From contig JAUYAO010000034.1 of the NCBI GenBank assembly GCA_030692565.1, forward strand, positions 43,443-107,442: 64,000 bases of DNA, written 5' to 3'. Made by a program: the position numbers and the translations under genes. Source of the DNA: Nitrospira sp. GTDB lineage: Bacteria; Nitrospirota; Nitrospiria; Nitrospirales; Nitrospiraceae. Of this stretch, positions 28,314-37,453 are shown in pieces. How positions within the stretch are numbered: position 1 is the stretch's first letter; every line of letters starts with the position of its first letter. The notes under the pieces were generated by a model. The model saw only the letters and a program-made list of their open reading frames with translations. It ran no database searches and was not told the origin of the DNA.

Positions 28314-29803
28314 TGACGATGTCATCAAATCATGAGCCGGTCACCTCGGGCGAATCTGACACGGCTGTCCCCGATGCGGTGCGCATTCGTCATCGGGTCT
28401 TGGAAGCCGGCGGGTGGGCCATGGCCGGGTTTGTCCTTGAGAAAGGGATGGGGTTTCTCCAACTCATCGTCCTGACGCGGTTGCTGTTGCCTGGTGACTT
28501 TGGATTGATGGCGGCTTCTGCGGCTGTTCTTCTGGCGATTCAGACGTTCTCGGAGTTAGGGCTTGAGCCGGCGGTGATCGCCAAGCCGAATGTGACCGAC
28601 GCCGATCTGCGCGTAGCCTGGACCTTGTCGGTGATTCGAGGGGTTGTCCTGACCGTCGGTCTCTGGGGACTGGCGGACGTCATTGCCGGCAGCCTGCGGA
28701 TTCCAGAATTGGGCTTCTTTCTTCGGGTCCATGCAGTGGGCGTCCTCTTACAGTCGCTGCACAGCCCGGCGTTGTTCGTTCTGCTCAAACATCTGGATCT
28801 TCGGCGGCGGGTGTCGTTCGATCTCAGTCGTCGCCTGGTCGAGTCCGCCGTCACGATAGGATTGGCCTGGTGGTGGCAGAGTGCTTGGGCGTTGCTGGGG
28901 GGCCAGTTGATCGCGTTTCTCTTTGGCTCGCTCCTCTCCTTCTGGATTGCGCCCTGCCGCATCCGTTGGTCGCTTGATCGCACGGCCTTGCAGAGTCTCT
29001 GGAGTTACGGCCGGTATCAGAACGTCACGGCGTGGTTTCTGTTTACCGTGATGAGCGGTGGAGATTTTGTGGTCGGCCGATTACAGGGGGTCGGGGGCCT
29101 TGGCCAATATCAGTTGGCGATGGCGATCCCGACCATGATCGGGATCCGGGCGATGAGTGTGATTTCTCAGATCAGTCTGCCGACCTACGCGCTCATGCAA
29201 AAAGACCGTGCCGGAGCGTTGCGGGCTCTGAGCCTGCAAATGAGCCTGACCGGAATGATCGTCGTGCCGAGTGCGATGGCCGTGGCGATTTTGGCCCCGT
29301 ATCTGGTTCCGTTTGTGTTCGGCCCATCCTGGTCGGCGGCGATCGAGCCGTTGCGGGTGTTGTGCCTGTTTGCGATTGCGGCGGCCTTTTGCAGCGTCAT
29401 GGCGGCTTTCCATTGTGGCGTGAACCGACCGGACCTCCAAACAAAGATTTGGGCGGTGATGTGTGCCTGTTACGTTCCGATGGTGATTCCCTTCACGATT
29501 GCCTGGGGGCTGGCAGGAGCCGCGTGGGCCTTGGCGCTGACATTTCTCGTGGGGCTCGGCCTGCATCTTAAGGCCACAGTGGAAATCCTGGGCGTAGAAG
29601 CTGTATCGGCATTTGCACCGCTGCGATGGGCCGGCGGCCTGGTGGCTCTGGTGGGGAGCGGGGTGGCCCTGAGTCAGGCCGTGCCGTCGATGTGGATCGC
29701 GCAGTGGCTGGGCGCGTTGTGTGGTCTGGCCGGGATCAGTGTCTATGGCTGGCACGTGTGGTCACGCGAGTCTCTCCGCCTGCGCATGCTGTGGGGCTCA
29801 TAA
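28313..29803 (+). CDS. Wzx-type polysaccharide flippase (MOP superfamily)
   Basis: 496 residues with about 12-14 hydrophobic helices. The N-terminal GGWAMAGFVLEKGMGFLQLIV and GLMAASAAVLLAIQTFSELG segments are typical of polysaccharide-synthesis/flippase (RfbX-like) proteins. It would move lipid-linked repeat units across the inner membrane for the Wzy-like protein to polymerise. The ATG overlaps the previous stop (TGATG); another ATG at 28319 is possible. Confidence 0.9.
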   Translation: MTMSSNHEPVTSGESDTAVPDAVRIRHRVLEAGGWAMAGFVLEKGMGFLQLIVLTRLLLPGDFGLMAASAAVLLAIQTFSELGLEPAVIAKPNVTDADLRVAWTLSVIRGVVLTVGLWGLADVIAGSLRIPELGFFLRVHAVGVLLQSLHSPALFVLLKHLDLRRRVSFDLSRRLVESAVTIGLAWWWQSAWALLGGQLIAFLFGSLLSFWIAPCRIRWSLDRTALQSLWSYGRYQNVTAWFLFTVMSGGDFVVGRLQGVGGLGQYQLAMAIPTMIGIRAMSVISQISLPTYALMQKDRAGALRALSLQMSLTGMIVVPSAMAVAILAPYLVPFVFGPSWSAAIEPLRVLCLFAIAAAFCSVMAAFHCGVNRPDLQTKIWAVMCACYVPMVIPFTIAWGLAGAAWALALTFLVGLGLHLKATVEILGVEAVSAFAPLRWAGGLVALVGSGVALSQAVPSMWIAQWLGALCGLAGISVYGWHVWSRESLRLRMLWGS

Positions 29804-29804
29804 G

Positions 29805-30821
29805 ATGATGACCAGGGTTGATGCCAAAGGCCCGATAGATGTCTCGATTATCATCGTGAATTGGAATACGCGGTCGCTCCTGGAGCGCTGTCTGGCTTCC
29901 ATTGAGACGGGTGTCGCTGGCCTCGCGGCGCAGGTGCTGGTGGTCGAGAACGGGTCTATCGATGGGAGCGCTGAATTGGTGGCAGCCAAGTTTCCATCGG
30001 TCGAACTCCTGCGCAATCTGGAGAATGCCGGCTTCGCCAGAGCCAACAATCAAGCGTTTGAACGCGCGCAGGGCCGTTATGTGCTGCTGTTGAACCCCGA
30101 TACGGAGCTGCGGAGCGGTGCTGTGAAACAGCTGGTGCATTTTCTCGATGCAGATCCGCGGCGAGCCGGTGCGACGGCGGTGTTGCGCAATCCGGATGGC
30201 ACGCTGCAGCGGTATCACAAGCGGTTGCCGCGATGGTCATCCATCCTGTGGTCCGAAACGCTGCTCCGGAATGTGGCTCCGCGCAACCGGTGGATGCGCG
30301 ACTTCTACATGCTGGACGAGCCCTTCGATGTGGTAACGGAAGTCGAACAGCCGCCGGCCGCCTGCTTGATGCTGCGCCGGTCAACGATTGAGGCCGAGAC
30401 GCTCTTCGACGAGCGGTTTCCCATTTTCTACAACGACGTGGATTTGTGCCGACGGTTGCGGGACGCAGGGCATCGCCTGTTTCTCTTGCCGGAAGCCGAA
30501 GTGATGCATCACGGCGGAGCCGGGGGAGTCGGAGCTATGCCGGACCAGGGCGTGGCCGATAGCTTGATCGGACTGATCCGGTACTACCGCAAGCATGCAG
30601 GACTTCTCAGTGCCGGAGTCTTGTGGCTGGTATTGACCTTGAATTCCGCGCTCGTTCTCATCGGGGGGCTGGTGAAAGTCTTGGGGGGGCGTCGCTCCTT
30701 GCAGTGGTGGAATGTGGAACTGGCGAAACGGGTACGACTGGCTGTGGGGCAGGAAGCCTTTCACTATCCGACGAACATGCGGGCTGAAGTGCTGGCCGAG
30801 GCGGTGGTATGCCGGCACTAA
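29805..30821 (+). CDS. Glycosyltransferase family 2 (rhamnosyltransferase-like)
   Basis: 338 residues, GT-A fold. VSIIIVNWNTRSLLERCLAS starts the domain; LLNPDTEL holds the DxD-type metal motif; FYNDVDLCRRLRDAGHRL is the conserved acceptor-side motif of WsbD/WbbL-like enzymes. A hydrophobic C-terminal helix (about 268-295) suggests membrane attachment. Start at 29805, one base after the flippase stop; in-frame upstream starts lie inside the flippase gene. Overlaps the next gene by 13 bases. Confidence 0.9.
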   Translation: MMTRVDAKGPIDVSIIIVNWNTRSLLERCLASIETGVAGLAAQVLVVENGSIDGSAELVAAKFPSVELLRNLENAGFARANNQAFERAQGRYVLLLNPDTELRSGAVKQLVHFLDADPRRAGATAVLRNPDGTLQRYHKRLPRWSSILWSETLLRNVAPRNRWMRDFYMLDEPFDVVTEVEQPPAACLMLRRSTIEAETLFDERFPIFYNDVDLCRRLRDAGHRLFLLPEAEVMHHGGAGGVGAMPDQGVADSLIGLIRYYRKHAGLLSAGVLWLVLTLNSALVLIGGLVKVLGGRRSLQWWNVELAKRVRLAVGQEAFHYPTNMRAEVLAEAVVCRH

Positions 30822-31861
30822 CGACGGAGATTGTTAGCCAGTGCGTCTTGTGCGGTGCACCCGGTGAGACACTGTTTCAGGGGTTGCGTGACCGGCTCTA
30901 TTCCGTCGAAGGCGAATTCGGCTTTGCCCGCTGCGCCGCCTGTGGATTGGTCTGGCAGAGCCCGAGACCGATCATGGAGGACATTCCGAAGTGTTATCCG
31001 GACGATTACGAGCCCCACGAGGGAGCCACGCAGGGCGCAGACCTGATTCGCCCGGCGGCCGGAATGCGCGATGCCTTGCGGGCCATGATTTTGAGCGAGG
31101 TCTTCGGCTATACCCAGTTCAAGCGGCAGGAGTGGTGGGCTCCGGTGACCGGGCGGGTGCTCGGTCATGTGTCCGCTCTACAAGATCGGGCGCGGTATGG
31201 CCGCGATGAGCTGTGTCCTCCCTTTGTCGAGGGCGGGACGTTGCTGGATATCGGATGCGGGGCAGGCGGCTATCTGTCGGCGATGAAAGCGTTGGGATGG
31301 AAGGTGCTGGGTATCGATCTCTCTCCGCAGGCCGCACGGATTGCGCGGGAGAGCTACGGGGTCCCGGTGAAGGTGGGAACCTTGGAGTCGGTTGGTGTGG
31401 CGGACCGCAGTATGGCGGTGATTACGATGGTGCATGCGATCGAGCATGTCCCCGATCCGATCAGTCATTTGCGACAGTGCCATCGGGTGTTGCAGGACGG
31501 AGGACGATTGGTCCTGACGACACCGAATTTTTCGGGCCTGATGAGCCGACTCTTTGCAGATCACTGGATGGCGCTCGAGCCGCCCCGGCATCTATGGCTC
31601 TTTACGCCTGAAACCTTGAAAGCCTGTGTGGAGCGGGCGGGATTTCGTGTCGAACGGATGTTGACTCGTCCGTTCCTCTCGCAGGTGAATTACGAAAAGA
31701 GCCTGCTCATCCGGCGCCAGGGACATGCACGGGGAAATTTACGGCCCAGCGATGCCGGCCCGATGGCGCGCGGGCTCCATCGGCTGGAGCAAGGGTTGTT
31801 GCCCTTCTGGCGATGGGCGGGCAATGAATTGATGCTCAGCGCCGTGAAACAAGAGGAGTAA
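30809..31861 (+). CDS. Class I SAM methyltransferase with N-terminal zinc-knuckle
   Basis: 350 residues. N-terminal CVLCGAPG and CAACGLVWQSPRP form a likely four-Cys zinc site; the methyltransferase domain begins at about 145 (LLDIGCGAGGYLSAMKALGW) and contains MVHAIEHVPDPISHLRQ and GRLVLTTPNFSGLMSRLF. Proteins with this architecture occur in many surface-sugar clusters and in C- or O-methylation of deoxysugars. Substrate unknown. Confidence 0.88.
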   Translation: MPALTTEIVSQCVLCGAPGETLFQGLRDRLYSVEGEFGFARCAACGLVWQSPRPIMEDIPKCYPDDYEPHEGATQGADLIRPAAGMRDALRAMILSEVFGYTQFKRQEWWAPVTGRVLGHVSALQDRARYGRDELCPPFVEGGTLLDIGCGAGGYLSAMKALGWKVLGIDLSPQAARIARESYGVPVKVGTLESVGVADRSMAVITMVHAIEHVPDPISHLRQCHRVLQDGGRLVLTTPNFSGLMSRLFADHWMALEPPRHLWLFTPETLKACVERAGFRVERMLTRPFLSQVNYEKSLLIRRQGHARGNLRPSDAGPMARGLHRLEQGLLPFWRWAGNELMLSAVKQEE

Positions 31862-31867
31862 GGCCAC

Positions 31868-32812
31868 GTGGATCTGTCGATCGCCGTCATCAGTTACAAT
31901 ACTCGCGACCTGCTCCTCGCCTGTCTGCAATCGGTTCAGGACAGAACGACGGGGGTGGATTATGAAGTGATCGTGGTGGATAACGCCTCCCACGACGGAA
32001 GTGTGGATGCGGTACAGACTCGGTTCCCGCACCTCACGGTGATTGCCAATGCCGAGAATTGCGGCTTTGCCAAAGCGTGCAACCAGGCGGCATCCGTCAG
32101 CTCGGGGCGGTATCTCTTGTTGCTGAACAGCGACACGGTGATGCAGCGGCACACGCTCCGCACGATGGTGACCGGTCTGGAACAGCATCTGGACATCGGA
32201 GCTGTGAGTTGCCTCCAGCGTGACGAGCAGGGACAGGTGCTGCAGTCGTGTTTCCCCTTTCCTTCTATTCGTGACCATGTACGGTATTCGGAGACGCTGC
32301 CTCTGGTCGTCAGGCGATTAGTCGGGACTGTGCCCCCGATGGACTTCACGCAATCGCAGGATGTCGATTGGGCCAACGGCGCCTGCCTCATGATTCGCAA
32401 AGCGTTGTTCGACCGGCTGGGCGGATTGGATGAACGGTTCTTCATGTATTTCGAAGATGTCGATCTGTGTCGTCGGGTTCAGCAGTTGGGCTATCGCATT
32501 CGATATGTGGCGGAGGGGGAGGTGGTGCATCTGCTCGGACGGAGCAGCCGCACGAACCGGCCAGGCCTCAATAAGCAATGGGAACTCAGCCGCATCCGCT
32601 ATGTGGAAAAGCATTTTGCGCAACCCCGACGATTTCTGATGAAGGGCTGGATTGCCGTTGGAGTGATGCGCAAGTTGATGGTGACCGCCTGCTCGCATGC
32701 CTCCGATCGACGGCAGGAGATTCAAGCCATGTGGACAACGTTGCGACGGGTCTGGCTGGGGCATGACGAGGCTGATTCGGCAGTCATGTCTCCGGCAGGA
32801 CTACGAGGATAA
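31868..32812 (+). CDS. Glycosyltransferase family 2
   Basis: 314 residues from a GTG with GAGGAG upstream. Motifs: LSIAVISYNTRDLLLACLQS, LLNSDTVM (DxD-type), and MYFEDVDLCRRVQQLGYRI. Close in layout to the family 2 enzyme at 29805 but without the C-terminal membrane helix. Six bases after the zinc-knuckle methyltransferase. Confidence 0.9.
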   Translation: MDLSIAVISYNTRDLLLACLQSVQDRTTGVDYEVIVVDNASHDGSVDAVQTRFPHLTVIANAENCGFAKACNQAASVSSGRYLLLLNSDTVMQRHTLRTMVTGLEQHLDIGAVSCLQRDEQGQVLQSCFPFPSIRDHVRYSETLPLVVRRLVGTVPPMDFTQSQDVDWANGACLMIRKALFDRLGGLDERFFMYFEDVDLCRRVQQLGYRIRYVAEGEVVHLLGRSSRTNRPGLNKQWELSRIRYVEKHFAQPRRFLMKGWIAVGVMRKLMVTACSHASDRRQEIQAMWTTLRRVWLGHDEADSAVMSPAGLRG

Positions 32813-32818
32813 CGAGTG

Positions 32819-33478
32819 ATGCCACAAGCTATGAGCCAACGTGAGCAGTATGATCTCGAGTGGAACGGCTGGAAGGCCGCGGCCGGTGCGTTTGAAGGAG
32901 TCCGGCGGTACGGCCAGATCAGTCGGAGGGTGGCCGCACTGGCGCCTGAGCGCATGCTCGATGTGGGGTGTGGCGATGGCCGGCTTGCCAGAGCAATCAA
33001 GCAGGTGTTGCCTGGTGTCGTAGTACATGGTTGCGATCTATCGGCCGCGGCACTCGATCGCGCCGAAGGGCTGGATCGAAAGTATGCGGTCGATCTTAAT
33101 GTTGAGCGCCTTCCTGAACCAGACGGCAGTCTCGATCTGGTGGTCGCCAGCGAGGTGATTGAGCATCTCGTGGAGCCGGGTCGGGCGGTGGCTGAATTTC
33201 ACCGGGTCCTTAGTCCTCGCGGGTATGTTGTGATCACGGTGCCGAACGTCGCCTTTTGGCGATTTCGGTTGGAGGCTTTGCGGGGAGGCGTCCCATCGGT
33301 GACGGCGGATGAGCGCCATCTGCATTCGTTCAACGCGGCCTTGCTGGCGGCGCTCGTGGTTCGTGGTGGATTTGAGCTCGTGACCGTCACCGGACTCCGG
33401 CAGCGCTATGAGTCGTTGGCTGCCATAGGGTTCACCTGGTTGTGCGACACGTTGCTTCTGATCGGTCGGAGATCCTGA
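32819..33478 (+). CDS. Class I SAM methyltransferase
   Basis: 219 residues. MLDVGCGDGRLARAIK is motif I; SLDLVVASEVIEHLVEPGR and YVVITVPNVAFWRFRL are the post-I and motif II/III regions. First of three tandem methyltransferases. An adjacent GTG at 32816 and an ATG at 32831 are alternative starts; GAGG ten bases before 32819 fits best. Confidence 0.87.
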   Translation: MPQAMSQREQYDLEWNGWKAAAGAFEGVRRYGQISRRVAALAPERMLDVGCGDGRLARAIKQVLPGVVVHGCDLSAAALDRAEGLDRKYAVDLNVERLPEPDGSLDLVVASEVIEHLVEPGRAVAEFHRVLSPRGYVVITVPNVAFWRFRLEALRGGVPSVTADERHLHSFNAALLAALVVRGGFELVTVTGLRQRYESLAAIGFTWLCDTLLLIGRRS

Positions 33479-33482
33479 GCTG

Positions 33483-34322
33483 ATGAGTTATGAATTGACC
33501 AGATCAGGCTTTGATGGCGTGATGCGGGAGTTTCGTCCCTCACGCTATGAGGTGTTCGGAAGCGAGGATCCTCGTTTTACCACCCCGATGCATCATGCGC
33601 TGAAGTGTCGGGATCGGTTGTACGTCGCGTTGCGGAGCGGACTGCGCTGGTTGCCGCAGGGACCGCAGGCCATCGTGGATTTTGGTCCGTTTCCCGGCAG
33701 CCTGTTGAGGCTCTTGCGCCTGACCGAACCGACGAGATCGGCCCGGCTCGTGGGGGCCGGTCTGATGGCCAGTCCTGAATTTGTGCAGTTGATGAAGCAG
33801 GACGTAAATGTTGACATCCTGACGGTCAATCTGGATCCGGCGGGGAAGCAGTTTGAGCTGAAGGGCTATCCGACCGCCGTGCCGATGGGGGGGGCTGCCA
33901 GGTTGATATTCGCACTGGAGATCATTGAGCATTTGACCTCGCCTTTTCATCTGCTGGCGGAGGCCCATCGTATTCTCCAGCCGGGCGGGTGCATCGTGAT
34001 CACGACGCCGAACGTCACCCGTATCGGAAATGTGATGAAGCTCCTGGCCGGCCGGACACTCAATGATCGCTTGGCCCCTCCCGGATATGACGATCCAAAC
34101 GATGAATGGCGTCCTCATGCCCGCGAATATGCGATGCATGAGCTGGCTGACATGCTCAGGACTTCAGGGTTTGAGATTGTCGAGTCGCAGCATTTTCTGG
34201 GGGAGGATACGCAGGATTGCAGACTGACGGCACAGCAACAGGCGATCGATTGGGCCAAGTGGCCGTTCTATGCCGTCCCGCATTTGCGGGGAAGTCTCCT
34301 GATCGTGGGGCGGAAGCGATGA
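33483..34322 (+). CDS. Class I SAM methyltransferase-like protein
   Basis: 279 residues. The fold is recognised from FALEIIEHLTSPFHLLAEA and CIVITTPNVTRIGNVMKLL. Motif I is degenerate: IVDFGPFPGSLLRLL has FGPFPG where GxGxG is expected, so SAM binding may be altered. The N-terminal 60 residues are unlike its neighbours. Second of the tandem trio. Confidence 0.78.
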   Translation: MSYELTRSGFDGVMREFRPSRYEVFGSEDPRFTTPMHHALKCRDRLYVALRSGLRWLPQGPQAIVDFGPFPGSLLRLLRLTEPTRSARLVGAGLMASPEFVQLMKQDVNVDILTVNLDPAGKQFELKGYPTAVPMGGAARLIFALEIIEHLTSPFHLLAEAHRILQPGGCIVITTPNVTRIGNVMKLLAGRTLNDRLAPPGYDDPNDEWRPHAREYAMHELADMLRTSGFEIVESQHFLGEDTQDCRLTAQQQAIDWAKWPFYAVPHLRGSLLIVGRKR

Positions 34323-34323
34323 G

Positions 34324-35157
34324 ATGTCGAACCCAAACAATGACGGCGGAGGCACAGCACACACGATGATCTCCGTCTTCGATAAGGTCTATAGAACAGT
34401 GGCCAGTCCTCTATCTGAACGGTGGCTGGGCGGATTTCATGCCGGTCTGGTCATTAAGGGTCTCTATCTGCAATGGAAGGTGGCTGCCTTCCTGCGGCAG
34501 GGGGGGCGGAGAGTTATGGATGCCGGTTGTGGTCCTGAGGCGCAGTTGACAGCGATGCTGGCGGGGCGCTATCCGACCTGCTCCTTCGTCGGATGGGATT
34601 TGCATGTGGACCGTGAGGTAAGAGATGCGCTGCCGCGCACGAATGTGTCGGTGATCGAGTCGGACCTCGCGCGGCTGGCAAGTATCGGTGAGTACGATCT
34701 GGTCTATTCCATCGACGTGCTTGAACATATCGATGATTTCGAAGGGACGCTCGATCGATTGGTCTCAGCGTTGCGCTCCGGGGGGCTGCTCTTCATTCAT
34801 GTGCCGAGTTTGGAACAGCGATTCTGGTTCGGATCCGGAGAGGAAGAGGCGCCGGATCGTTTCCGAGCTCATCGGTCAGGAGACGACCATGTGCATGAGG
34901 GTTTCAGTCTGTCACAGTTGACCGAGGCTCTGGAGCGGCGGTCTGTGACGGTACTCGACGCGCGCCCCACGTTCGGTCGATGGGTGGGACTCCTCAAGGA
35001 AACATTTTCGTATGGCGAGGGACGCAGGGTCAGCGGGATCGGATTGTTGCTGTTGCCGGCGGTACTTCTGACGGTGGCGCTGGAGATGCTGTTCGTGCCG
35101 AAGCGGGGAAACGGGTCAATGATTGTCGGGATGAAGAGAGAGAGGGCGTCGGCATGA
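34324..35157 (+). CDS. Class I SAM methyltransferase
   Basis: 277 residues. VMDAGCGPEAQLTAMLAG (motif I) and LVYSIDVLEHIDDFEGTL are typical. Residues about 235-260 are hydrophobic (SGIGLLLLPAVLLTVALEML), so the C-terminus may associate with the membrane, which is uncommon for the family. One base after the previous gene; four-base overlap with the next. Confidence 0.83.
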   Translation: MSNPNNDGGGTAHTMISVFDKVYRTVASPLSERWLGGFHAGLVIKGLYLQWKVAAFLRQGGRRVMDAGCGPEAQLTAMLAGRYPTCSFVGWDLHVDREVRDALPRTNVSVIESDLARLASIGEYDLVYSIDVLEHIDDFEGTLDRLVSALRSGGLLFIHVPSLEQRFWFGSGEEEAPDRFRAHRSGDDHVHEGFSLSQLTEALERRSVTVLDARPTFGRWVGLLKETFSYGEGRRVSGIGLLLLPAVLLTVALEMLFVPKRGNGSMIVGMKRERASA

Positions 35158-36311
35158 TCGTAGTCGCAGAGCTGGCCGGGTCGGCCTCCTATGGCGGCGG
35201 TGAGCGCTATCTGGAATTGCTCTGCGAGCACCTCGATCCCTCACGCTTCCGGCCGATTCTGATTTGTCCGGAGGAGGGTTCGTTCGTCGGGCGCATGCAG
35301 GCCCGGGGTGCGGATGTGCGCGTGGTGCATTTGGAGCCTCTCTTCAACCCCTTTGCTCTGATGCGATTAGTGCAAGTGCTTTCTCAAGAGCATGTGACCA
35401 TTCTTCAAACGCACGGCGCCCGGGCGAATTTTTATGGCCGGGTGGCCGGATGGCTGGCGGGAGTTCCCGTGGTGATTTCCACGGCGCACAATTCGATCGC
35501 TGACTACGAGGTGAGCCGATTGAAACGCTGGATGTATTCCACGGCGCTTCGGGCGACCCTGCCATGGTCGAAGCGGATTATCTGTGTGTCAGACGCCATC
35601 CGGCGCGATGTGATTCAAGACGATCCGGCGGCTGCTAACCTGGCGGAGACCGTGCACAACGGGATCGACCGCCGCTTGTTTCAGAATGCGGTTGATCGAA
35701 CCAGGGTGCGTCGTGAGTTTGGCCTCACCGATGGTCCGCTGCTGGTCATGGTGGCTCGGCTGAGCCAACCCAAAGGGCACGGCGACTTGATTGAAGCCTT
35801 GGCTCTGCTGCGGGAGCGATGGCCGCAGTTGCACTGTGTGTGCGTGGGTGACGGGGAATTGAAGCAGCCGCTGGAGGCGCTTGCCGGTGCTCGGGGGCTC
35901 TCGTCGATGTGCCGGTTTGTCGGATCTCGCGACGATGTGATGGAGTTTTATGCAGCGGCAGATGTGGTGGTGCTGCCCTCGCATTCCGAGGGGTTCCCGT
36001 TTGTCATTCTCGAAGCGTTGGCCATGGGGAAGCCGGTGATTGCGACGAGGGTAAATGGGGTGCCTGAAGTGATCGATCACATGAAGACGGGCCTCTTGGT
36101 AAACGCTCGTGACGTGGGTGGATTGGCATGTGCGATTGAATCTCTCTTGGAGCATCCTGAACGGGCGATGCAATTGGGAGTAGCCGGGCGTGCGGTGGTG
36201 CAGGCGCGGTTTACGGTCGACCGGATGGTCGAAAAGACGGTGGCGGTGTTTGATGAAGCCTTACGGGCAGAAGGAATCGACGCGCCCTCATGGAGCAGGA
36301 AGGTCGCATGA
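35154..36311 (+). CDS. Glycosyltransferase family 4
   Basis: 385 residues from the ATGA overlap at 35154; the frame is open upstream but only across another gene. GGGERYLELLCEHLD opens the N-terminal domain; VARLSQPKGHGDLIEALALL, CVGDGELKQPL and SHSEGFPFVILEALAMGKPV (the EGFPxxxLEAxAxGxPV motif) are canonical. Probably a retaining GT-B enzyme adding a sugar to the lipid-linked unit. Confidence 0.92.
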   Translation: MIVVAELAGSASYGGGERYLELLCEHLDPSRFRPILICPEEGSFVGRMQARGADVRVVHLEPLFNPFALMRLVQVLSQEHVTILQTHGARANFYGRVAGWLAGVPVVISTAHNSIADYEVSRLKRWMYSTALRATLPWSKRIICVSDAIRRDVIQDDPAAANLAETVHNGIDRRLFQNAVDRTRVRREFGLTDGPLLVMVARLSQPKGHGDLIEALALLRERWPQLHCVCVGDGELKQPLEALAGARGLSSMCRFVGSRDDVMEFYAAADVVVLPSHSEGFPFVILEALAMGKPVIATRVNGVPEVIDHMKTGLLVNARDVGGLACAIESLLEHPERAMQLGVAGRAVVQARFTVDRMVEKTVAVFDEALRAEGIDAPSWSRKVA

Positions 36312-37195
36312 GCCTCGCGGTGCCGCTGGAGATGGAAACTGTGGTGTGCCCCTGCGGGGGCGGCGGGAGTCCGTCTGAGGTGTTTCAGACCTCGACAAGA
36401 CGGTATGTCGCCTGTCCGGCGTGCGGCCTGGTGTTTCTGAGTCCTCGGCCTTCTTCCTCTATCGTGGAGGAATATTATCGGGAGAGTTATGACGGGTCCT
36501 ACGGCGCCGCGGAAAGTTCCGCCGATCGGCAGCCGGTGTTTGCCAGCGTCTTGGCGCATCTGCTGGAGTGGCGAAGACCTCCGGGACGGTTGCTCGATAT
36601 CGGCTGCGGCGATGGCGCGTTCCTGATGCTCTGTCGCGAGGCGGGATGGGACTGCACCGGTGTCGAAGTGTCCCAAGGAGCCGCCGAGCGAGCCAGGGGG
36701 AAAGGGTTACGAGTCCTGTCGCCGGCAGAGCTCGGGCAATCGACGGGAGGCCCGTTCGATGTGGTGACGCTGGTGAATGTCCTGGAAACGGTGACGGATC
36801 CTGCGGCCATCGTGAGAGCTATGACGCATCAGGTCAACGCTCAAGGGATTATTGCAGTGCGAGTGTCGAATGGGCTGTTTCATCAGCGAATGCGAACGCC
36901 TGTCCGTTGGTGCGGAGCCCAGTACGACCAGGCCTTTCACCTGTTCAGTTATTCGCCGAGCGCGTTGAAGACGCTCATGGAGACCAGCGGCTTTGAGGTG
37001 CTTTCTCTGCGCAATTCCGTACCGAGTCTGGGTCCGGTCACGAGCGCCAATTCCTGGGGGCGCCGGCTGAAGTGGAGGCTCGTTGGAGGGGGATTGTCGA
37101 TGGTGGCGGATCTGGCCTATCGGCTGAGCGCCGGTCGCCTGGTTTGGGCACCATCGTTTGAATTGATCGCCCGGCGGAAGGATGGAGTCTCGTGA
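36308..37195 (+). CDS. Class I SAM methyltransferase with N-terminal Cys-rich knuckle
   Basis: 295 residues; start at 36308 (ATGA overlap, AGGAAGG upstream), with an in-frame ATG at 36290. Cys pairs CPCGGGG and CPACGLVFLSPRPS resemble the knuckle of the methyltransferase at 30809, and LLDIGCGDGAFLMLCREAGW is motif I. The two are likely paralogues, possibly acting on different sugars. Confidence 0.86.
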   Translation: MSLAVPLEMETVVCPCGGGGSPSEVFQTSTRRYVACPACGLVFLSPRPSSSIVEEYYRESYDGSYGAAESSADRQPVFASVLAHLLEWRRPPGRLLDIGCGDGAFLMLCREAGWDCTGVEVSQGAAERARGKGLRVLSPAELGQSTGGPFDVVTLVNVLETVTDPAAIVRAMTHQVNAQGIIAVRVSNGLFHQRMRTPVRWCGAQYDQAFHLFSYSPSALKTLMETSGFEVLSLRNSVPSLGPVTSANSWGRRLKWRLVGGGLSMVADLAYRLSAGRLVWAPSFELIARRKDGVS

Positions 37196-37449
37196 GCGCG
37201 ATCAGCCGGCAGAGCCGCCGCCGATGGAAGCGGCGGATCGGATTTTGGGGCAGCGTGTTGATCGTCTGTCTGCTCGGCGCAGTGGCCGCACTCGGCGTGC
37301 GCATGTTGTTGACCTCAGTCGGGTCGGCCAAGCATCTGCGGTATGAGCCGGTCGATGTGCCGCCGCAGACCGTTTCACCCCGGCATGAGCGGGAGCGGGA
37401 AGAACTGGAGCGGCGTGAGCGGACGGTGACCGAAGGGAAAGACAAGTAA
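37192..37449 (+). CDS. Small single-pass membrane protein of unknown function
   Basis: 85 residues from a GTG overlapping the previous stop (GTGA). A basic N-terminus (RQSRRRWKRR) precedes one helix (about 17-40, FWGSVLIVCLLGAVAALGV), then a polar, charged tail rich in Arg and Glu. Positive-inside topology puts the N-terminus in the cytoplasm and the tail in the periplasm. No family recognised. Its tight packing in the operon argues that it is a real gene, perhaps a small accessory subunit. Confidence 0.72.
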   Translation: MSAISRQSRRRWKRRIGFWGSVLIVCLLGAVAALGVRMLLTSVGSAKHLRYEPVDVPPQTVSPRHEREREELERRERTVTEGKDK

Positions 37450-37453
37450 CCAG

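Noticed and set aside
34980..35153. Upstream extension of the glycosyltransferase at 35154
   Set aside because: Lies in another frame of the preceding methyltransferase; the ATGA overlap at 35154 gives the normal glycosyltransferase N-terminus.
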